Shown: positions 25,783-35,308, counted from the stretch's first letter. The stretch: DNA of 64,000 bases from Nocardiopsis sinuspersici (GCA_008638415.1 VWVT01000011.1:1-64000); one strand, 5' to 3'. Made by a program: numbers and translations. Notes: generated by a model not told the origin, from the letters alone.

Positions 25783-28299
25783 ATGTACAGATCCGAAGCA
25801 GGAATGGCCGATTTGTGCGGTGGCACGGACAGTTCGCTCCGGGTGGCGGCCGCGGTGCGGGACTGCCTCGCGCCGTTGCGGGTGTCGGGGGTCTTCGAGC
25901 CGTTGGTCGAGCACGTACTGCGCGGTACCGGTCCGAAGGCCCTGGCGACGTTGCGTGAGCGGCCGGCCGGCGCCGACATGGTCGCCAAGCCGGACCTCAC
26001 CTGGTCGGCCGAGCGGGTGGCGGCCGTCGCCGACCTGCGTCCCGGCTGGTCGCCGCGGGATGCCGAGACCGCACGGCTCACGGTCTACCGGATCGCACAG
26101 GCCGACGTGCTCGCTCGGTTCGGGCAGGTGCTGCACGCCGCCGCCGACAGGACAACGGTCTCCGGGGAGCCGTCGTGGCTCCTCGTGCTGGCCGACGACG
26201 TGACCCGTGCGTACGGCGCCGCGGACGGGGTCGACGCCGAGAACGTCCAGCGGCGGTGGGACCCCCACACCCTCGCCGAGGTCGCCCGAGCCGGCGACGC
26301 TCCCGGCCGGACTCCCGTGCACGCCACGCTGTCGGCGCTGTTGTACGCGGACTCCAGCCACTGGGCGTATCGCCGGAACCGACTCCTGGAGAGCGACGCG
26401 GGCGTCGCGTTCCTCGCCCGGTACGCCGACGAGTTCGCGGACGTCGCCACCGGGTTCGAGGACCACGTCCGGAGGTATGTGGCGCGCCTGTGCGGACGCA
26501 GGCCGAAAGCGCACGCCGGACTCGCCGCCGAGCTGGCGGTCGACGCCGACGCGGGCGTTCGGGCGGAGGCGCTGGCCACGCTGTCCCGGTTCGACGGGCC
26601 CCGGCAGGTGGACCTGCTGCGACGGCATCTGCTGACCGCGGCGCCGGACCGCCTGCCGGATGCCCTGGCTCGCCTGGCCGACCTCGGCGGTGGCGTGGTG
26701 GCGATCGAGGAGGCCCTGGCCGACGGCGGCGCCGGGTCGGCGGACCCGGAACGCGAGCAGCTTCTGGGCCGGGCCGTCTTCCGCGTGCGGGTGCTGAGAG
26801 AGGCGGAGGCCGTCGCCTCCCTGCCACCCGTCGCCGCGCCCCAGGACGCGGACCTCGCGAAGGAGCTGCGGGCGCTGGGGGCCGGCGGGTCCGACGGAGA
26901 CCATCCGTGGCACGGCGTCGAGGGGCGGCCGGCGATGATGCCCGACGTCCGCGCCCTGCGAGACGCGTACCGCTCCGCCGGGATGCCCGACGCGGACCGG
27001 CGGACCGCCGCGCTCCTGGTCACCCGCACGACCCACACCCGCCGAAAGATCGGCGCCTTCCTGACACCCGAGGACGCCGAGCGCTGGTGGCCCCTGTTCG
27101 CCGAGCGCCTCGACCTCGCGGACGAGTACCTCGACGGCGGCGACGGGAGGCGGCACCCGGACGAGTCCGCCGTCGACACGACGACGATGATCCTGACGAT
27201 CCTCGAACGGTTCCCTGTCGTCCCTGAGGCCCTGGTCCCGCGCCTGACCTCGCTCGCGCTCGGCGCGAACCGCCACCGCCTGCCGGCCCGGAGGGTGCTC
27301 GGCGACCACCCGGGTGCCCGGGCAGCCGCGACGGCCGCGCTGTCGGACGCCGACGCGGGGACCCGCTCGTCCGCCGCGGAGTGGCTCGCAGGGCCGGGTG
27401 AGCCGGGAGTGGTGGGGCCGGAACCCGGCTGGGAGTTCGGTGCGGGAGTGCTGCACCCGGCGGTGGGAGCCCTGCCGGCGTCGGCGCTGTGGTGGCTGGA
27501 CCGGTTCCGGGAGCAGGCGCTCGACAGGGGGGTTCCGGCGGACGACGTGGACCGGTGGCTCGGGTTGGCCCGCCCGAAGCTGCGGACTGCGCGCGACGGC
27601 ACAGGCCCGGTCGTCGGTCGGCTCGGCAGTCCGCTGATGCTCCCGCCGGACGTGCCCACCCCGGCCACGGTGTGGGACTCCGACGACCCCGACGGCTCCT
27701 GTGAGCACCAACTCATCGCGACGCTCGACCTGGCGGCGATCCCGCCGGAAGCCACCGACCTTCCGCTCCCGCCCGACGGCCGTGTGCTCCTGTTCGCGAA
27801 CATCGAACTGGATGACGTTGTCCTGTCGGGCGGCGCCGTATACGTCCCGGCTGGAACACCGGTCGAGGAACGGAAGGTCTCGCTCGACTACGAGCCCTAC
27901 GAGTACGACTCCCCCGAGGACCTGGACGATGAGCTGCGGCGCACCGGTGACCTGCGGCTGATCCACGGCGTGGGACTGCCCTCCTGCCCTGTCGAGGACG
28001 AGGTCCTCGCCCGGCACCCCCACGCGAAGACGTTGCAGGACGTCTGGTCCGAGCAGTCCGACGAGGGGGGCGAGTGGCAGATCGGTGGCTACGCCGCGGA
28101 CTTCGACGGCTACGGGGACCCGGCACCCGCCTCGGCGTCCCTGGAGGAGGGCGTGCGGGGGACCAGCCCCGAGGACTGGGTCCTGCTCGCGCAGTGGATC
28201 GGAGTCCCGATGGGGGTCCTGTACTGGACCATCACCCGCCAGGACCTCGAGGCGCGCCGTTTCGACCGCGTCGTCGTGCAGATGTACGCCAATCCATGA
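25783..28299 (+). CDS. DUF1963 (YwqG-like) C-terminal domain protein, large
   Basis: The 838-residue product has an N-terminal part of about 600 residues, Ala, Leu and Arg rich and probably an alpha-helical repeat (HEAT-like by pattern), which I cannot assign. The last 230 residues match DUF1963: 'LMLPPDVPTP', 'LIATLDLAAIPPE', 'GRVLLFANIELDD', 'WQIGGYAADFDGYGDP' and 'WVLLAQWIG'. YwqG-like domains are often near polymorphic toxin immunity genes, but no toxin is beside this one. The ATG has no clear ribosome site; a TAAGCT -10-like box ends six bases before it, so the message may be leaderless. It separates STM4015 copies 1 and 2 and is bracketed by two inverted transposase tails, which suggests it arrived as cargo. 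Confidence 0.7.
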   Translation: MYRSEAGMADLCGGTDSSLRVAAAVRDCLAPLRVSGVFEPLVEHVLRGTGPKALATLRERPAGADMVAKPDLTWSAERVAAVADLRPGWSPRDAETARLTVYRIAQADVLARFGQVLHAAADRTTVSGEPSWLLVLADDVTRAYGAADGVDAENVQRRWDPHTLAEVARAGDAPGRTPVHATLSALLYADSSHWAYRRNRLLESDAGVAFLARYADEFADVATGFEDHVRRYVARLCGRRPKAHAGLAAELAVDADAGVRAEALATLSRFDGPRQVDLLRRHLLTAAPDRLPDALARLADLGGGVVAIEEALADGGAGSADPEREQLLGRAVFRVRVLREAEAVASLPPVAAPQDADLAKELRALGAGGSDGDHPWHGVEGRPAMMPDVRALRDAYRSAGMPDADRRTAALLVTRTTHTRRKIGAFLTPEDAERWWPLFAERLDLADEYLDGGDGRRHPDESAVDTTTMILTILERFPVVPEALVPRLTSLALGANRHRLPARRVLGDHPGARAAATAALSDADAGTRSSAAEWLAGPGEPGVVGPEPGWEFGAGVLHPAVGALPASALWWLDRFREQALDRGVPADDVDRWLGLARPKLRTARDGTGPVVGRLGSPLMLPPDVPTPATVWDSDDPDGSCEHQLIATLDLAAIPPEATDLPLPPDGRVLLFANIELDDVVLSGGAVYVPAGTPVEERKVSLDYEPYEYDSPEDLDDELRRTGDLRLIHGVGLPSCPVEDEVLARHPHAKTLQDVWSEQSDEGGEWQIGGYAADFDGYGDPAPASASLEEGVRGTSPEDWVLLAQWIGVPMGVLYWTITRQDLEARRFDRVVVQMYANP

Positions 28300-28426
28300 T
28301 CGACTCGGCTCCTGAACGCGTGGCCCACTGCGTGAACGATGGCTCCGAGAACGCGGAGTCGCCCGTCGCCCGGCCCGCGAAGGCGTGGAGTCCTCCCAGC
28401 GGTCGTGGTGACACCGCCGGCAAGGT

Positions 28427-28555
28427 GAACGCACCGTGGCCTGGCCGGCCGGATGCCTCCGACTCCGTCGTCGCCACGAGCGCGGAGCCGGGCACTTCCC
28501 CGCGTTCGCCGGCACCGCCCGCACGTTGATCTGCTTCCGCAGACCCGCCACATGA
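28427..28555 (+). pseudogene. Decayed transposase C-terminal tail (IS5-like), right
   Basis: A 42-residue plus-strand frame reads ERTVAWPAGC, then 'RRRHERGAGHFPAF', 'TLICFRRPAT' and stop. This is the classic end of IS5-type transposases (ERTFAWL ... RRYER ... HF.AF ... LICYRRL). An in-frame TGA lies just upstream, so only the tail survives. It mirrors the remnant at 25614-25739. Confidence 0.6.
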
Positions 28556-28565
28556 GATGAGCTCT

Positions 28566-28598
28566 CAGGCCGGGGGACGTTTCATCCCCCGAAGCCTG
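28566..28598 (+). promoter_or_regulatory. Conserved 5' hairpin, STM4015 copy 2
   Basis: CGGGGG/CCCCCG (28571-28576 with 28586-28591) is extended by CAGGC/GCCTG across a two-base bulge. GAGGAG follows, then the ATG at 28613. It is the longest of the three hairpins. Confidence 0.5.
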
Positions 28599-28612
28599 AG
28601 GAGAGAGGCCCC

Positions 28613-29647
28613 ATGTTCTACACGAACCACCTTGCCGAGTTCGCCGGTCTGCCCGTGGTCGAGTTTCCCTTCGAGAGGACGGACCAGGGATGGCGTCAGG
28701 AGCTTCAGCGGGTCCATGAGCGCGGCGGGGACCCGTCCGGTTCGCCCTCCGCGGCCTCCGTGGCCTGGCGGCTACGCATTGATGGCCGGACGGAGAGCGA
28801 GGACGGAGAGGCCGGGTACGTCGCCCGCTTCCTGTCCGAGGTGGGCGCCGAGCAGGTGAGGGCGCTGGTCATCGGAGACTGGGACGACTCCTCCGACCAA
28901 GGTCTGTACGACGCCGTGAACCTGCTGGTCGAACACGCCGACGCGCTGTCGAACCTGCGTTCCGTCTACGTGGGCGACATGGGGTTCGAGGAGTGCGAGC
29001 TCTCCTGGATCGACCATTCCGACCTGGCGCCGCTCGTGGTGGCCTTTCCCCGGTTGGAGGAGATAGCGGTGCGGGGCGCCGACGGCATGGGCGATGATGT
29101 CCTCGCTCTGCATGTGCCCTCACACGACTCGTTGCGTTCCCTCACCATCGAGTGCGGTGGTCTGCCGGGCTCCACCACCCGTGGGGTGGCGTCCTCGGGG
29201 TTGCCCGCTCTGGAGCACCTGGAGTTGTGGCTGGGGGTGGAGCACTACGGCGGTAGCACCTCGCCGGAGGATCTGGCGCCGGTGCTCTCGGGTGAGGCGT
29301 TTCCCCGGCTGAAGTACCTGGGCGTGCGCAACGCTCAGAAGGTGGACGAGTGGGTTCCGGTGCTGGCCGAGGCGCCCGTGGTCAGGCGTGTGGAGGTACT
29401 CGACCTGTCCTTGGGGATCCTCACGGACGAGGGCGGGCGGATGCTCGTGGACCGGATCGAGGCCTTCTCGGGGTTGCGCGGGCTCGACCTGCACCACCAC
29501 TTCATGAGTGAGGAGATGGTGGAGCGGGTGCGGTCCGCGTTCGCGGGGGTCGGGGTCGAGACAGACCTGTCCTACCGGTTGGGGATCGACTACGACGAGG
29601 ATGAGGACGACGGCGAGCCCCGGTACTACACCGCGGTGGCCGAGTAG
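28613..29647 (+). CDS. STM4015-family leucine-rich protein, copy 2
   Basis: The 344-residue paralogue shares the order of copy 1: 'FAGLPVVEFP', 'SVAWRLR', 'LSNLRSVYVGDM', 'LPALEHLELWLGVEHYGG', 'LRGLDLHHHFMSEEMVERV', and an acidic tail. It differs by a longer N-terminus ('MFYTNHLAE') and insertions near residues 30-45. GAGGAGAG precedes the ATG at a good distance. It lies immediately downstream of the transposase remnant and 151 bases before copy 3. A protein-binding role is plausible from the leucine-rich fold; nothing more is shown. Confidence 0.85.
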   Translation: MFYTNHLAEFAGLPVVEFPFERTDQGWRQELQRVHERGGDPSGSPSAASVAWRLRIDGRTESEDGEAGYVARFLSEVGAEQVRALVIGDWDDSSDQGLYDAVNLLVEHADALSNLRSVYVGDMGFEECELSWIDHSDLAPLVVAFPRLEEIAVRGADGMGDDVLALHVPSHDSLRSLTIECGGLPGSTTRGVASSGLPALEHLELWLGVEHYGGSTSPEDLAPVLSGEAFPRLKYLGVRNAQKVDEWVPVLAEAPVVRRVEVLDLSLGILTDEGGRMLVDRIEAFSGLRGLDLHHHFMSEEMVERVRSAFAGVGVETDLSYRLGIDYDEDEDDGEPRYYTAVAE

Positions 29648-29767
29648 CCGGGCCGCCCGCGGCCGGGGGAGCCGGGCTGACCACCGGTGATCCCCCGTAG
29701 GGCGCTGCTTCCGGCACATCAGCCGCTCTCCGCCCATCCCCGTATGTCGCCCGGGGCTGCTAGATAT

Positions 29768-29784
29768 GGGGGCGTTCCACCCCC
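29768..29784 (+). promoter_or_regulatory. Conserved 5' hairpin, STM4015 copy 3
   Basis: GGGGG (29768-29772) and CCCCC (29780-29784) with a 7-base loop lie 14 bases before the start codon. The surrounding 50 bases match those before copy 1 almost base for base. Confidence 0.5.
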
Positions 29785-29798
29785 TGAAGGGATTGCCC

Positions 29799-30782
29799 AT
29801 GCCTGTTCTCACCGAGTTCGCGGGCCTGCCCGTGGTCGAGTTCCCCGCAAGGGGCACGGAGGAGGAGCGGATCACCCGGGCCCGCGAGCGGGGCGGGGAT
29901 CCCCGCGATCCCGGTTCCGTGGCCTGGCGGCTGCGGTACGACGGCGAGGCGTGCGCGGAGCACGTCGCCCGCTTCCTGTCCGTGGTGGACGCCGAACGGG
30001 TGGGGGCGCTGGTCGTCGGTGACTGGGACGCCTCTGGCGGAGGCCAGCACGAGATCACCCACCTGTTGGCCGAGCACGCCGACGCGCTGCCGAACCTGCG
30101 TTCGGTCTTCCTCGGTGACATCGACGGCTCGGAGTGTGAGCTGTCCTGGATCGAGCAGTCCGATCTGGCCCCGCTCCTGGCGGCCTTCCCCCGGCTGGAG
30201 GAGCTGACCGTGAGGGGCGCCGACGGAATCATGGGCGGCGAGCTCGGGCTGCACGTCCCCTCGCACGACTCGCTGCGCTCCCTCACCGTGGAGACCGGCG
30301 GGCTCCCCGGCCGGGTCGTGCGCGAGGTGGCGTCCTCGGGGCTGCCCGCTCTGGAGCACCTGGAGCTGTGGCTGGGGATGATGGAGTACGGCTGTGACGC
30401 CTGGCCGTCGGACCTGGAGCCGGTGCTCTCGGGTGAGGCGTTCCCCCGGCTGACGTGCCTGGGCGTGTGCAACGCCGAGACCGTGGACGGATGGGTTATG
30501 GCGCTGGCCGATGCGCCCGTCGTCCGGCGCCTGGAGGTGCTCGACCTGTCGTTGGGTGTCCTCACGGACCGGGGCGGCCAGGTGCTCGTGGACCGGGCCG
30601 CCGCCTTCGCCGGGCTGCGCAGGCTCGACCTGCACCACCACTACCTCAGTGAGGAGATGGAGGAGCAGGTGCGTGCCGCCTTCGCCGGAACCGGGGTCGA
30701 GGTCGACCTGTCGGAGCGGTTGGAGCCCGAATACGACGAGGACGGTGACGAGCCCTACTACTACACCGCGGAGTCCGAGTAG
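29799..30782 (+). CDS. STM4015-family leucine-rich protein, copy 3
   Basis: The 327-residue protein is closer to copy 1 than to copy 2. It shares 'LTEFAGLPVVEFPA', 'DALPNLRSVFLGDI', 'RVVREVASSGLPALEHLEL' and 'RLEPEYDE'. I chose ATG 29799, the exact equivalent of the copy 1 start; a longer frame from 29766 runs through the conserved hairpin. One repeat carries 'GCDAWPSDLEPV' in place of 'GGDTSPSDLAPV', and cysteines appear in 'LTCLGVCNAE', which is atypical of the other copies. The promoter region is duplicated with the gene. Function is unknown. Confidence 0.85.
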   Translation: MPVLTEFAGLPVVEFPARGTEEERITRARERGGDPRDPGSVAWRLRYDGEACAEHVARFLSVVDAERVGALVVGDWDASGGGQHEITHLLAEHADALPNLRSVFLGDIDGSECELSWIEQSDLAPLLAAFPRLEELTVRGADGIMGGELGLHVPSHDSLRSLTVETGGLPGRVVREVASSGLPALEHLELWLGMMEYGCDAWPSDLEPVLSGEAFPRLTCLGVCNAETVDGWVMALADAPVVRRLEVLDLSLGVLTDRGGQVLVDRAAAFAGLRRLDLHHHYLSEEMEEQVRAAFAGTGVEVDLSERLEPEYDEDGDEPYYYTAESE

Positions 30783-31046
30783 CCGGGCCGCGCCCAGCGC
30801 TCGACCGCCTCCACCGCCGCGCGGGAGCGCCGTGACACCGCCGGGCACCTCACCGCCGAAGGCCGGTGTCCGGAGGGCTCCGCGCCGGTCGCGTGCCCCC
30901 CGAGCGCACCCGTGCACGAGTCCCTTTCCCGTCTGGGCCAAGAGTCGGCAAGGACTGACCGTCATCAGCCGTAGCGGTGTGTACTGACCAGCCGGTTCGG
31001 GCAGGGGACTCGCGGCAGCGGAAAGCGCGACACCAAGGAGGTTGTC

Positions 31047-31277
31047 ATGGCTTCGGAGCCGGAGAGCCCGCTCAAGGACAAGAACTACAACCTGGTCTGG
31101 GCCGTTCACCAGTCCCTGGAGAACGTCTGGAAGCTGGAGACCTACATCAAGGACGCCGAGCGCCAGGGCGACGAGGAACTCGCTCGGTGGTTCCGCCGGA
31201 TCCAGGAGAACAACCAGAAGGCCGGTGAGCAGGGCAAGCAGATGCTCGTCCAGCGCATCCAGAAGGAGAACGGCTGA
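31047..31277 (+). CDS. Small conserved actinobacterial helical protein
   Basis: The 76-residue product is highly charged and almost fully helical, with 'KDKNYNLVWAVHQSLENVWK' near the start and 'LARWFRRIQENNQKAGEQGK' later. It resembles small conserved hypothetical proteins of streptomycetes with the same 'LETYIxDAERxGD' core. A near-perfect AAGGAGG site precedes the ATG, so translation should be strong. There is no signal or span. It is a lone gene between the STM4015 cluster and a convergent membrane-protein gene, and ends before a large palindrome. Function is unknown. Confidence 0.75.
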   Translation: MASEPESPLKDKNYNLVWAVHQSLENVWKLETYIKDAERQGDEELARWFRRIQENNQKAGEQGKQMLVQRIQKENG

Positions 31278-31466
31278 GGCACGTTCCTCCGGGCGGGCGA
31301 CCGTCGGTTCGGCCCGTCCTCCCGCTCCGGACGGCGCCGTCGACGTCGCCTGGTTCCGGAGATGAAAAGGCGCTCCCGGTTGCGACCGGGGGCGCCTTTC
31401 CGCTCGCCGACACAGCCAGCTGCCCGGATACGGTGCCGGTGTGACTGGAGTGCGCCCACACGGGGT

Positions 31467-31521
31467 GATCTTGTACTTATAGCGAGGTTGGAGCGCCGAG
31501 CCTCGCTATAAGTACAAGATC
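31467..31521. repeat. Perfect 21-bp palindrome, dispersed repeat copy A / bidirectional terminator
   Basis: Two exact 21-base arms (31467-31487 and 31501-31521, core TTGTACTTATAGCGAGG) flank a 13-base loop. It lies between convergent stops at 31277 and 31537. A diverged relative lies at 59754-59807 after serA, differing mostly by transitions. It may act as a terminator, but the unusually AT-rich arms and the second copy suggest a REP-like family. Confidence 0.7.
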
Positions 31522-31536
31522 GCGGCGCCGGGACGC

Positions 31537-32481
31537 CTACGTCGTGACGGACTCCACCAGGGCGGCGCGCTCGCCGGGCCGCTCGGGGCGCAGGGCACGG
31601 GAGGCGTCGACCAGGTCGGCGGCCGTGCCCGGCCGCGGCACCAGGCTCGCCACCGTGCCGTCGTCCAGGTGCGTCCGCAGCTCGCTCGGATGGCCGCCGG
31701 AGTGGTGCACGACCACCATCCCCTCCAGGTCACGGCACCACGTTCCCGGGAAGTCGCACCCGGCGTGGATACCCGCCTTCGTCGAGCGCTCCTCGTTCCA
31801 GGTCAGCACGTGGAGCGGCGTACCCTCGGGCCCGCGGTAGGTCAGGCGCAGCCCCTCGTGCACCTCGTGCACCTGGGCCAGCGACCAGTCCGGATGGTCC
31901 AGCACCGCGATCGTCTGGTCGAACGACGTGATCTGCGCGCGCGAGCGCTCGTCGGCGGCGTGTGCGCGCACCATCTCGGACAGGCCGGGCAGCGCCGTGA
32001 GCAGTACGGCGACCACGGCCAGGGCGGGCAGCACCCCCGGCTGCCAGCGGTCCGGCGGCCGCTGGGCCAGCACCGACGCACCCATGCCCAGTGTGGCGAT
32101 CACCCCGGTCAGGAAGGCGGTGTTGACGGTCGTCCCCCCGGGCATGGGCATGACCTCCGGCGCCAGGAACATGGCGACCACGGGCGTTGCCATGGCGGTG
32201 GACGTCACCAGCGCGGCCGAGGCGGCGGGATGGTTCACCCCGGACCTCTCCAACCACTGGTGGCCGATCCAGAACATCAGCAGGACGGCACCGACGACCA
32301 CCGGCGCGAGCAGCAGGATCCCCTGGCCCGCACCGCTCATCGTCAGGGCATGGGCGGTGTCCCACACACCGACGGGGAACAGGGACATCAGCGGAGCACC
32401 CACCAGACACAGGGTGAGGATCGCGCCGACCGCGGCGGCCCGGGGCCGGCCCGTGGGTGCTCGTGGCAGCACGCCGTCCAT
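31537..32481 (-). CDS. Membrane protein with extracellular C-terminal domain (family A, third member)
   Basis: The 314-residue protein has five likely spans between residues 15 and 165 and an outside domain of about 140 residues. That domain begins 'TIAVLDHPDWSLAQVH', has a Cys pair in 'CDFPGTWC' and ends 'RPGERAALVESVTT'. These match the C-terminal domain of the protein at 14506-15564, although the membrane halves differ more. An AGGAGG lies somewhat far (about 13 bases) before the ATG. It converges on the large palindrome. Three relatives in 18 kb suggest a locally expanded envelope family; the role is unknown. Confidence 0.6.
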   Translation of the reverse strand: MDGVLPRAPTGRPRAAAVGAILTLCLVGAPLMSLFPVGVWDTAHALTMSGAGQGILLLAPVVVGAVLLMFWIGHQWLERSGVNHPAASAALVTSTAMATPVVAMFLAPEVMPMPGGTTVNTAFLTGVIATLGMGASVLAQRPPDRWQPGVLPALAVVAVLLTALPGLSEMVRAHAADERSRAQITSFDQTIAVLDHPDWSLAQVHEVHEGLRLTYRGPEGTPLHVLTWNEERSTKAGIHAGCDFPGTWCRDLEGMVVVHHSGGHPSELRTHLDDGTVASLVPRPGTAADLVDASRALRPERPGERAALVESVTT

Positions 32482-32753
32482 CAGACCGGATCATCCTCCT
32501 GGTGGGAATGACACGTTGCGCCTGTGGGGATCTGGGGCCAAAGGTGCGGAAGGGAATCCACCCCGGCCCTCGCCCCCCGGGGTCGGCTGCGGGCCGACGG
32601 CTCGTGCTCCGGTGCTCCACCGGACCACTCCCCGCCTTCCCACCCCGGGCGGTCCCGGGACACGGCCTCCCCGTCGGAGTCCCTGCCCGGGGGAGTTACG
32701 GTCCCCTGATACCACTGCCCCGAGGAGGGGCCCCTATTCCCGGAGAAGGCCCC

Positions 32754-33920
32754 CTACTCGCCCAGTTGGCGGCGGAACGGCCTGCGGGCGGCGTTGAACT
32801 GCGACCAGGAGGGGTCCATCTGGCTGCGCAGCTTGACCTCCCCCTCGGGCCAGTCCGTCAGGACGGCCTCGAACTCGGGCAGCACACCCGACTCCGGGTC
32901 CAGGTAGTAGCGGTAGTCGCGCCTGCCGCCCACGGTCTGGCGCATGAACAGCGCGCCGTTGTCCCCCAGCACACTGGTGACCCGGGCCTCCAGGTCGTCC
33001 AGGGCCGAGGCGGAGGACTCGGTGGGCAGCTTGTCCTCGTCCATGTGCGTGTACGGCACGACCACCTGCACGAACAGGGTGAACGCGGGGAAGTCGCGCC
33101 GGGTCAGCGGATGGCGCAGCAGGATCTCCACCGCGCCCTGCAGCGGGATGCGTCCGTGCAGGGTCACCCATCCGCCGGAGCCGCCGAGCATGTCGGCCAT
33201 CTGCCGCACCACGGCGGGCATCGAGGTGGGCGGAAGCGGGTCCAGCGGCGGCTCGTCCAACGGCGCCGTCTTCCCGATCCACCGGACCATGTCGTCCTCG
33301 CCCAGCGCCAGCAGGGCGACGTGCTCGGCCAGGCGCTCGCGCGTCCGCTCGGACAGGAACATGTTGTCGGGGTGGTACACGCCCACCTCGACCTTGCCGG
33401 TGGCGTGGTCGACCCGCATGGACACCGACACGTGCGACAGGTCGAGCTCGTGGTCGTCCCAGCGGACGGTGGAGGACAGCCGGTCGTGGTCGGCGGGGCG
33501 CACCGGCTGGAACAGCCACTGGTCGTCCTCGGGGGCGGAGCGGGCCCAGCGCTCGGACTGGATGCGCGCCTCCTCCGAGGCCCCCGGGCGCAGGGTCAGG
33601 GCGTAGGCGGGGCCGTCCAGCCGGGAGGGGTCGTCCAGCGCGGCCAGCTGTTCGAGGAGTTTGCCCGGGTCGACGTCCGCCGACAGGTCGAGGTCCTCCA
33701 GGCCGCCGCCACCCGGTTTCGGCGCGGGGCCCACCTCCCAGTCCATGTCGGGGTGAACCGCGTGGACCAGAGCGGTGAGCCGCTCGGAGACCTCGGCGGG
33801 CACGGGCTGGTCCGACTCGACCGCGCTGGTGAGCGCCTCGCGCAAGGCGGGCCAGGCGTCCCAGAAATCGGTGAAGGCGGTGGTGGAGTCGGCGGAGCGG
33901 CGACGACGGAACAGAGCCAT
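32754..33920 (-). CDS. DUF695-like domain protein
   Basis: The 388-residue soluble protein starts with a basic 'MALFRRRRS', has no span, and ends with a region that resembles DUF695: '[17 protein letters not shown]' followed by '[23 protein letters not shown]' and '[10 protein letters not shown]'. The N-terminal 180 residues are not assigned. I chose the ATG at 33920 rather than an in-frame start at 34139, since the extra part overlaps the divergent mnmA coding region. It faces away from mnmA with 130 bases between. Function is unknown. Confidence 0.6.
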   Translation of the reverse strand: MALFRRRRSADSTTAFTDFWDAWPALREALTSAVESDQPVPAEVSERLTALVHAVHPDMDWEVGPAPKPGGGGLEDLDLSADVDPGKLLEQLAALDDPSRLDGPAYALTLRPGASEEARIQSERWARSAPEDDQWLFQPVRPADHDRLSSTVRWDDHELDLSHVSVSMRVDHATGKVEVGVYHPDNMFLSERTRERLAEHVALLALGEDDMVRWIGKTAPLDEPPLDPLPPTSMPAVVRQMADMLGGSGGWVTLHGRIPLQGAVEILLRHPLTRRDFPAFTLFVQVVVPYTHMDEDKLPTESSASALDDLEARVTSVLGDNGALFMRQTVGGRRDYRYYLDPESGVLPEFEAVLTDWPEGEVKLRSQMDPSWSQFNAARRPFRRQLGE

Positions 33921-34050
33921 ACCCCGATTTTCGCAGAACCGGACGACCACCCTCGCCCATCGAGGTCCGGGTGAGTCCTCCGACGCGTGTTCCGCGCCCC
34001 CGGTATCGGCGTGGCGGCGACCCCCGGAGGGCGCATACGCTGGACGCACT

Positions 34051-35139
34051 ATGACTTTGCGTGTACTGGCCGCCATGTCCGGCGGGGTCGATTCCGCGGT
34101 CGCCGCGGCCCGGGTGGCCGAGGCGGGCCACGACGTCACCGGCGTTCACCTGGCACTGTCCAAGAACCCACAGTCCTACCGCACGGGTGCGCGCGGCTGC
34201 TGCACCGTGGAGGACTCCCACGACGCCCGGCGGGCCGCCGACGTCATCGGCATCCCCTTCTACGTGTGGGACATGTCGGAGGAGTTCGACCGCGAGGTCG
34301 TGCAGGACTTCGTCGCCGAGTACGAGGCGGGCAACACGCCCAACCCGTGCCTGCGCTGCAACGAGAAGATCAAGTTCGAGGCGGTCCTGGACCGGGCCGT
34401 GGCCCTGGGCTTCGACGCCGTGGCCACCGGGCACCACGTCCGCAAGGTCGACGGCCGCCTGGTGCGCAGCGTGGACCAGGCCAAGGACCAGTCCTACGTG
34501 CTGGGCGTGCTCACCGCCGAACAGCTGGAGCACGCGGTCTTCCCGCTGGGCGACTGCACCAAGGACGAGGTGCGCGCGGAGGCGGACCGGCGCGGCCTGT
34601 CGGTGGCCGACAAGCCCGACAGCCACGACATCTGCTTCATCGCCGACGGCGACACGGCGGGCTTCCTCAACCGGCGCATCGGCGAGAGGCCCGGCCCGAT
34701 CCGCGACGAGGACGGCAACGTGGTGGGCGAGCACAACGGCGCGCACACCTTCACCGTGGGCCAGCGCAAGGGCCTGGGACTGGGCGGGGCGCCCCACCCC
34801 CGGTACGTGCTGTCCATCGAGCCGGTCGAGAACACCGTCACGGTGGGGCCGCGCGCCTCGCTGCGGGTGGACTCCATCACCGGGGTGCGCCCGGTCTGGA
34901 GCGGGTCCGAGCCCCTGACCGAGCCCACCGAGTGCCACGTGCAGCTGCGCGCCCACGGTGAGGTCTACCCGGCCACCGTGTGGCAGAGCGGGGGCGGGGA
35001 CGGGCCCGAGCTGACGGTCCGGCTGGCGGAGCCCGCCACGGGTGTGGCCGCGGGCCAGGCCGTGGTCGTCTACGAGGGGGACACGGTGCTGGGGTCGGCC
35101 ACGATCTCCAGCACGTCCAGGGTGAGGGCCCCCGCCTGA
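34051..35139 (+). CDS. mnmA: tRNA-specific 2-thiouridylase MnmA
   Basis: The 362-residue enzyme adds sulfur to U34 of the tRNAs for Glu, Gln and Lys. The ATP-binding PP-loop SGGVDS is at 10-15. The catalytic pair is Cys100 in 'NPCLRCN' and Cys195 in 'SHDICFI', which form the disulfide intermediate. A TACGCT -10-like box ends 9 bases before the ATG and no ribosome site is visible, so the message may be leaderless, a common actinomycete arrangement. A hairpin follows the stop. The sulfur donor partners (a cysteine desulfurase) are not in the window. Confidence 0.95.
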   Translation: MTLRVLAAMSGGVDSAVAAARVAEAGHDVTGVHLALSKNPQSYRTGARGCCTVEDSHDARRAADVIGIPFYVWDMSEEFDREVVQDFVAEYEAGNTPNPCLRCNEKIKFEAVLDRAVALGFDAVATGHHVRKVDGRLVRSVDQAKDQSYVLGVLTAEQLEHAVFPLGDCTKDEVRAEADRRGLSVADKPDSHDICFIADGDTAGFLNRRIGERPGPIRDEDGNVVGEHNGAHTFTVGQRKGLGLGGAPHPRYVLSIEPVENTVTVGPRASLRVDSITGVRPVWSGSEPLTEPTECHVQLRAHGEVYPATVWQSGGGDGPELTVRLAEPATGVAAGQAVVVYEGDTVLGSATISSTSRVRAPA

Positions 35140-35145
35140 GGGCGT

Positions 35146-35165
35146 CCGGTCCCGCCCGGGACCGG
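35146..35165 (+). terminator. Terminator of mnmA
   Basis: CCGGTCCC and GGGACCGG form a perfect 8-bp stem with loop GCCC, six bases after the mnmA stop. Confidence 0.6.
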
Positions 35166-35260
35166 TGCCGGGGGCTGCCCGGCCCGGTCCCGAGCGAGGC
35201 CGGGCGGCCGCCGGGTGGGGATCGCCACCCGGGCCCGGAACCCGCGCCCCCTTGCCGAAG

Positions 35261-35279
35261 TTAGGTAAGGCATAGCATA
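35261..35279 (+). promoter_or_regulatory. Candidate DtxR/DmdR/IdeR iron box
   Basis: TTAGGTAAGGCATAGCATA matches 13 of 19 positions of the DtxR-family consensus TTAGGTTAGGCTAACCTAA, with a perfect left half TTAGGT. It lies 30-48 bases before the DedA-like start and overlaps AT-rich -10-like sequence, the usual place for iron repression. Confidence 0.5.
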
Positions 35280-35308
35280 GTTGCGGGGCGAGGTAAGGGA
35301 GCCTGCCC

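Noticed and set aside
25423..28551. A 1042-codon minus-strand frame opposite the DUF1963 gene
   Set aside because: The plus-strand gene has a recognisable DUF1963 domain; the minus frame is an antisense shadow.
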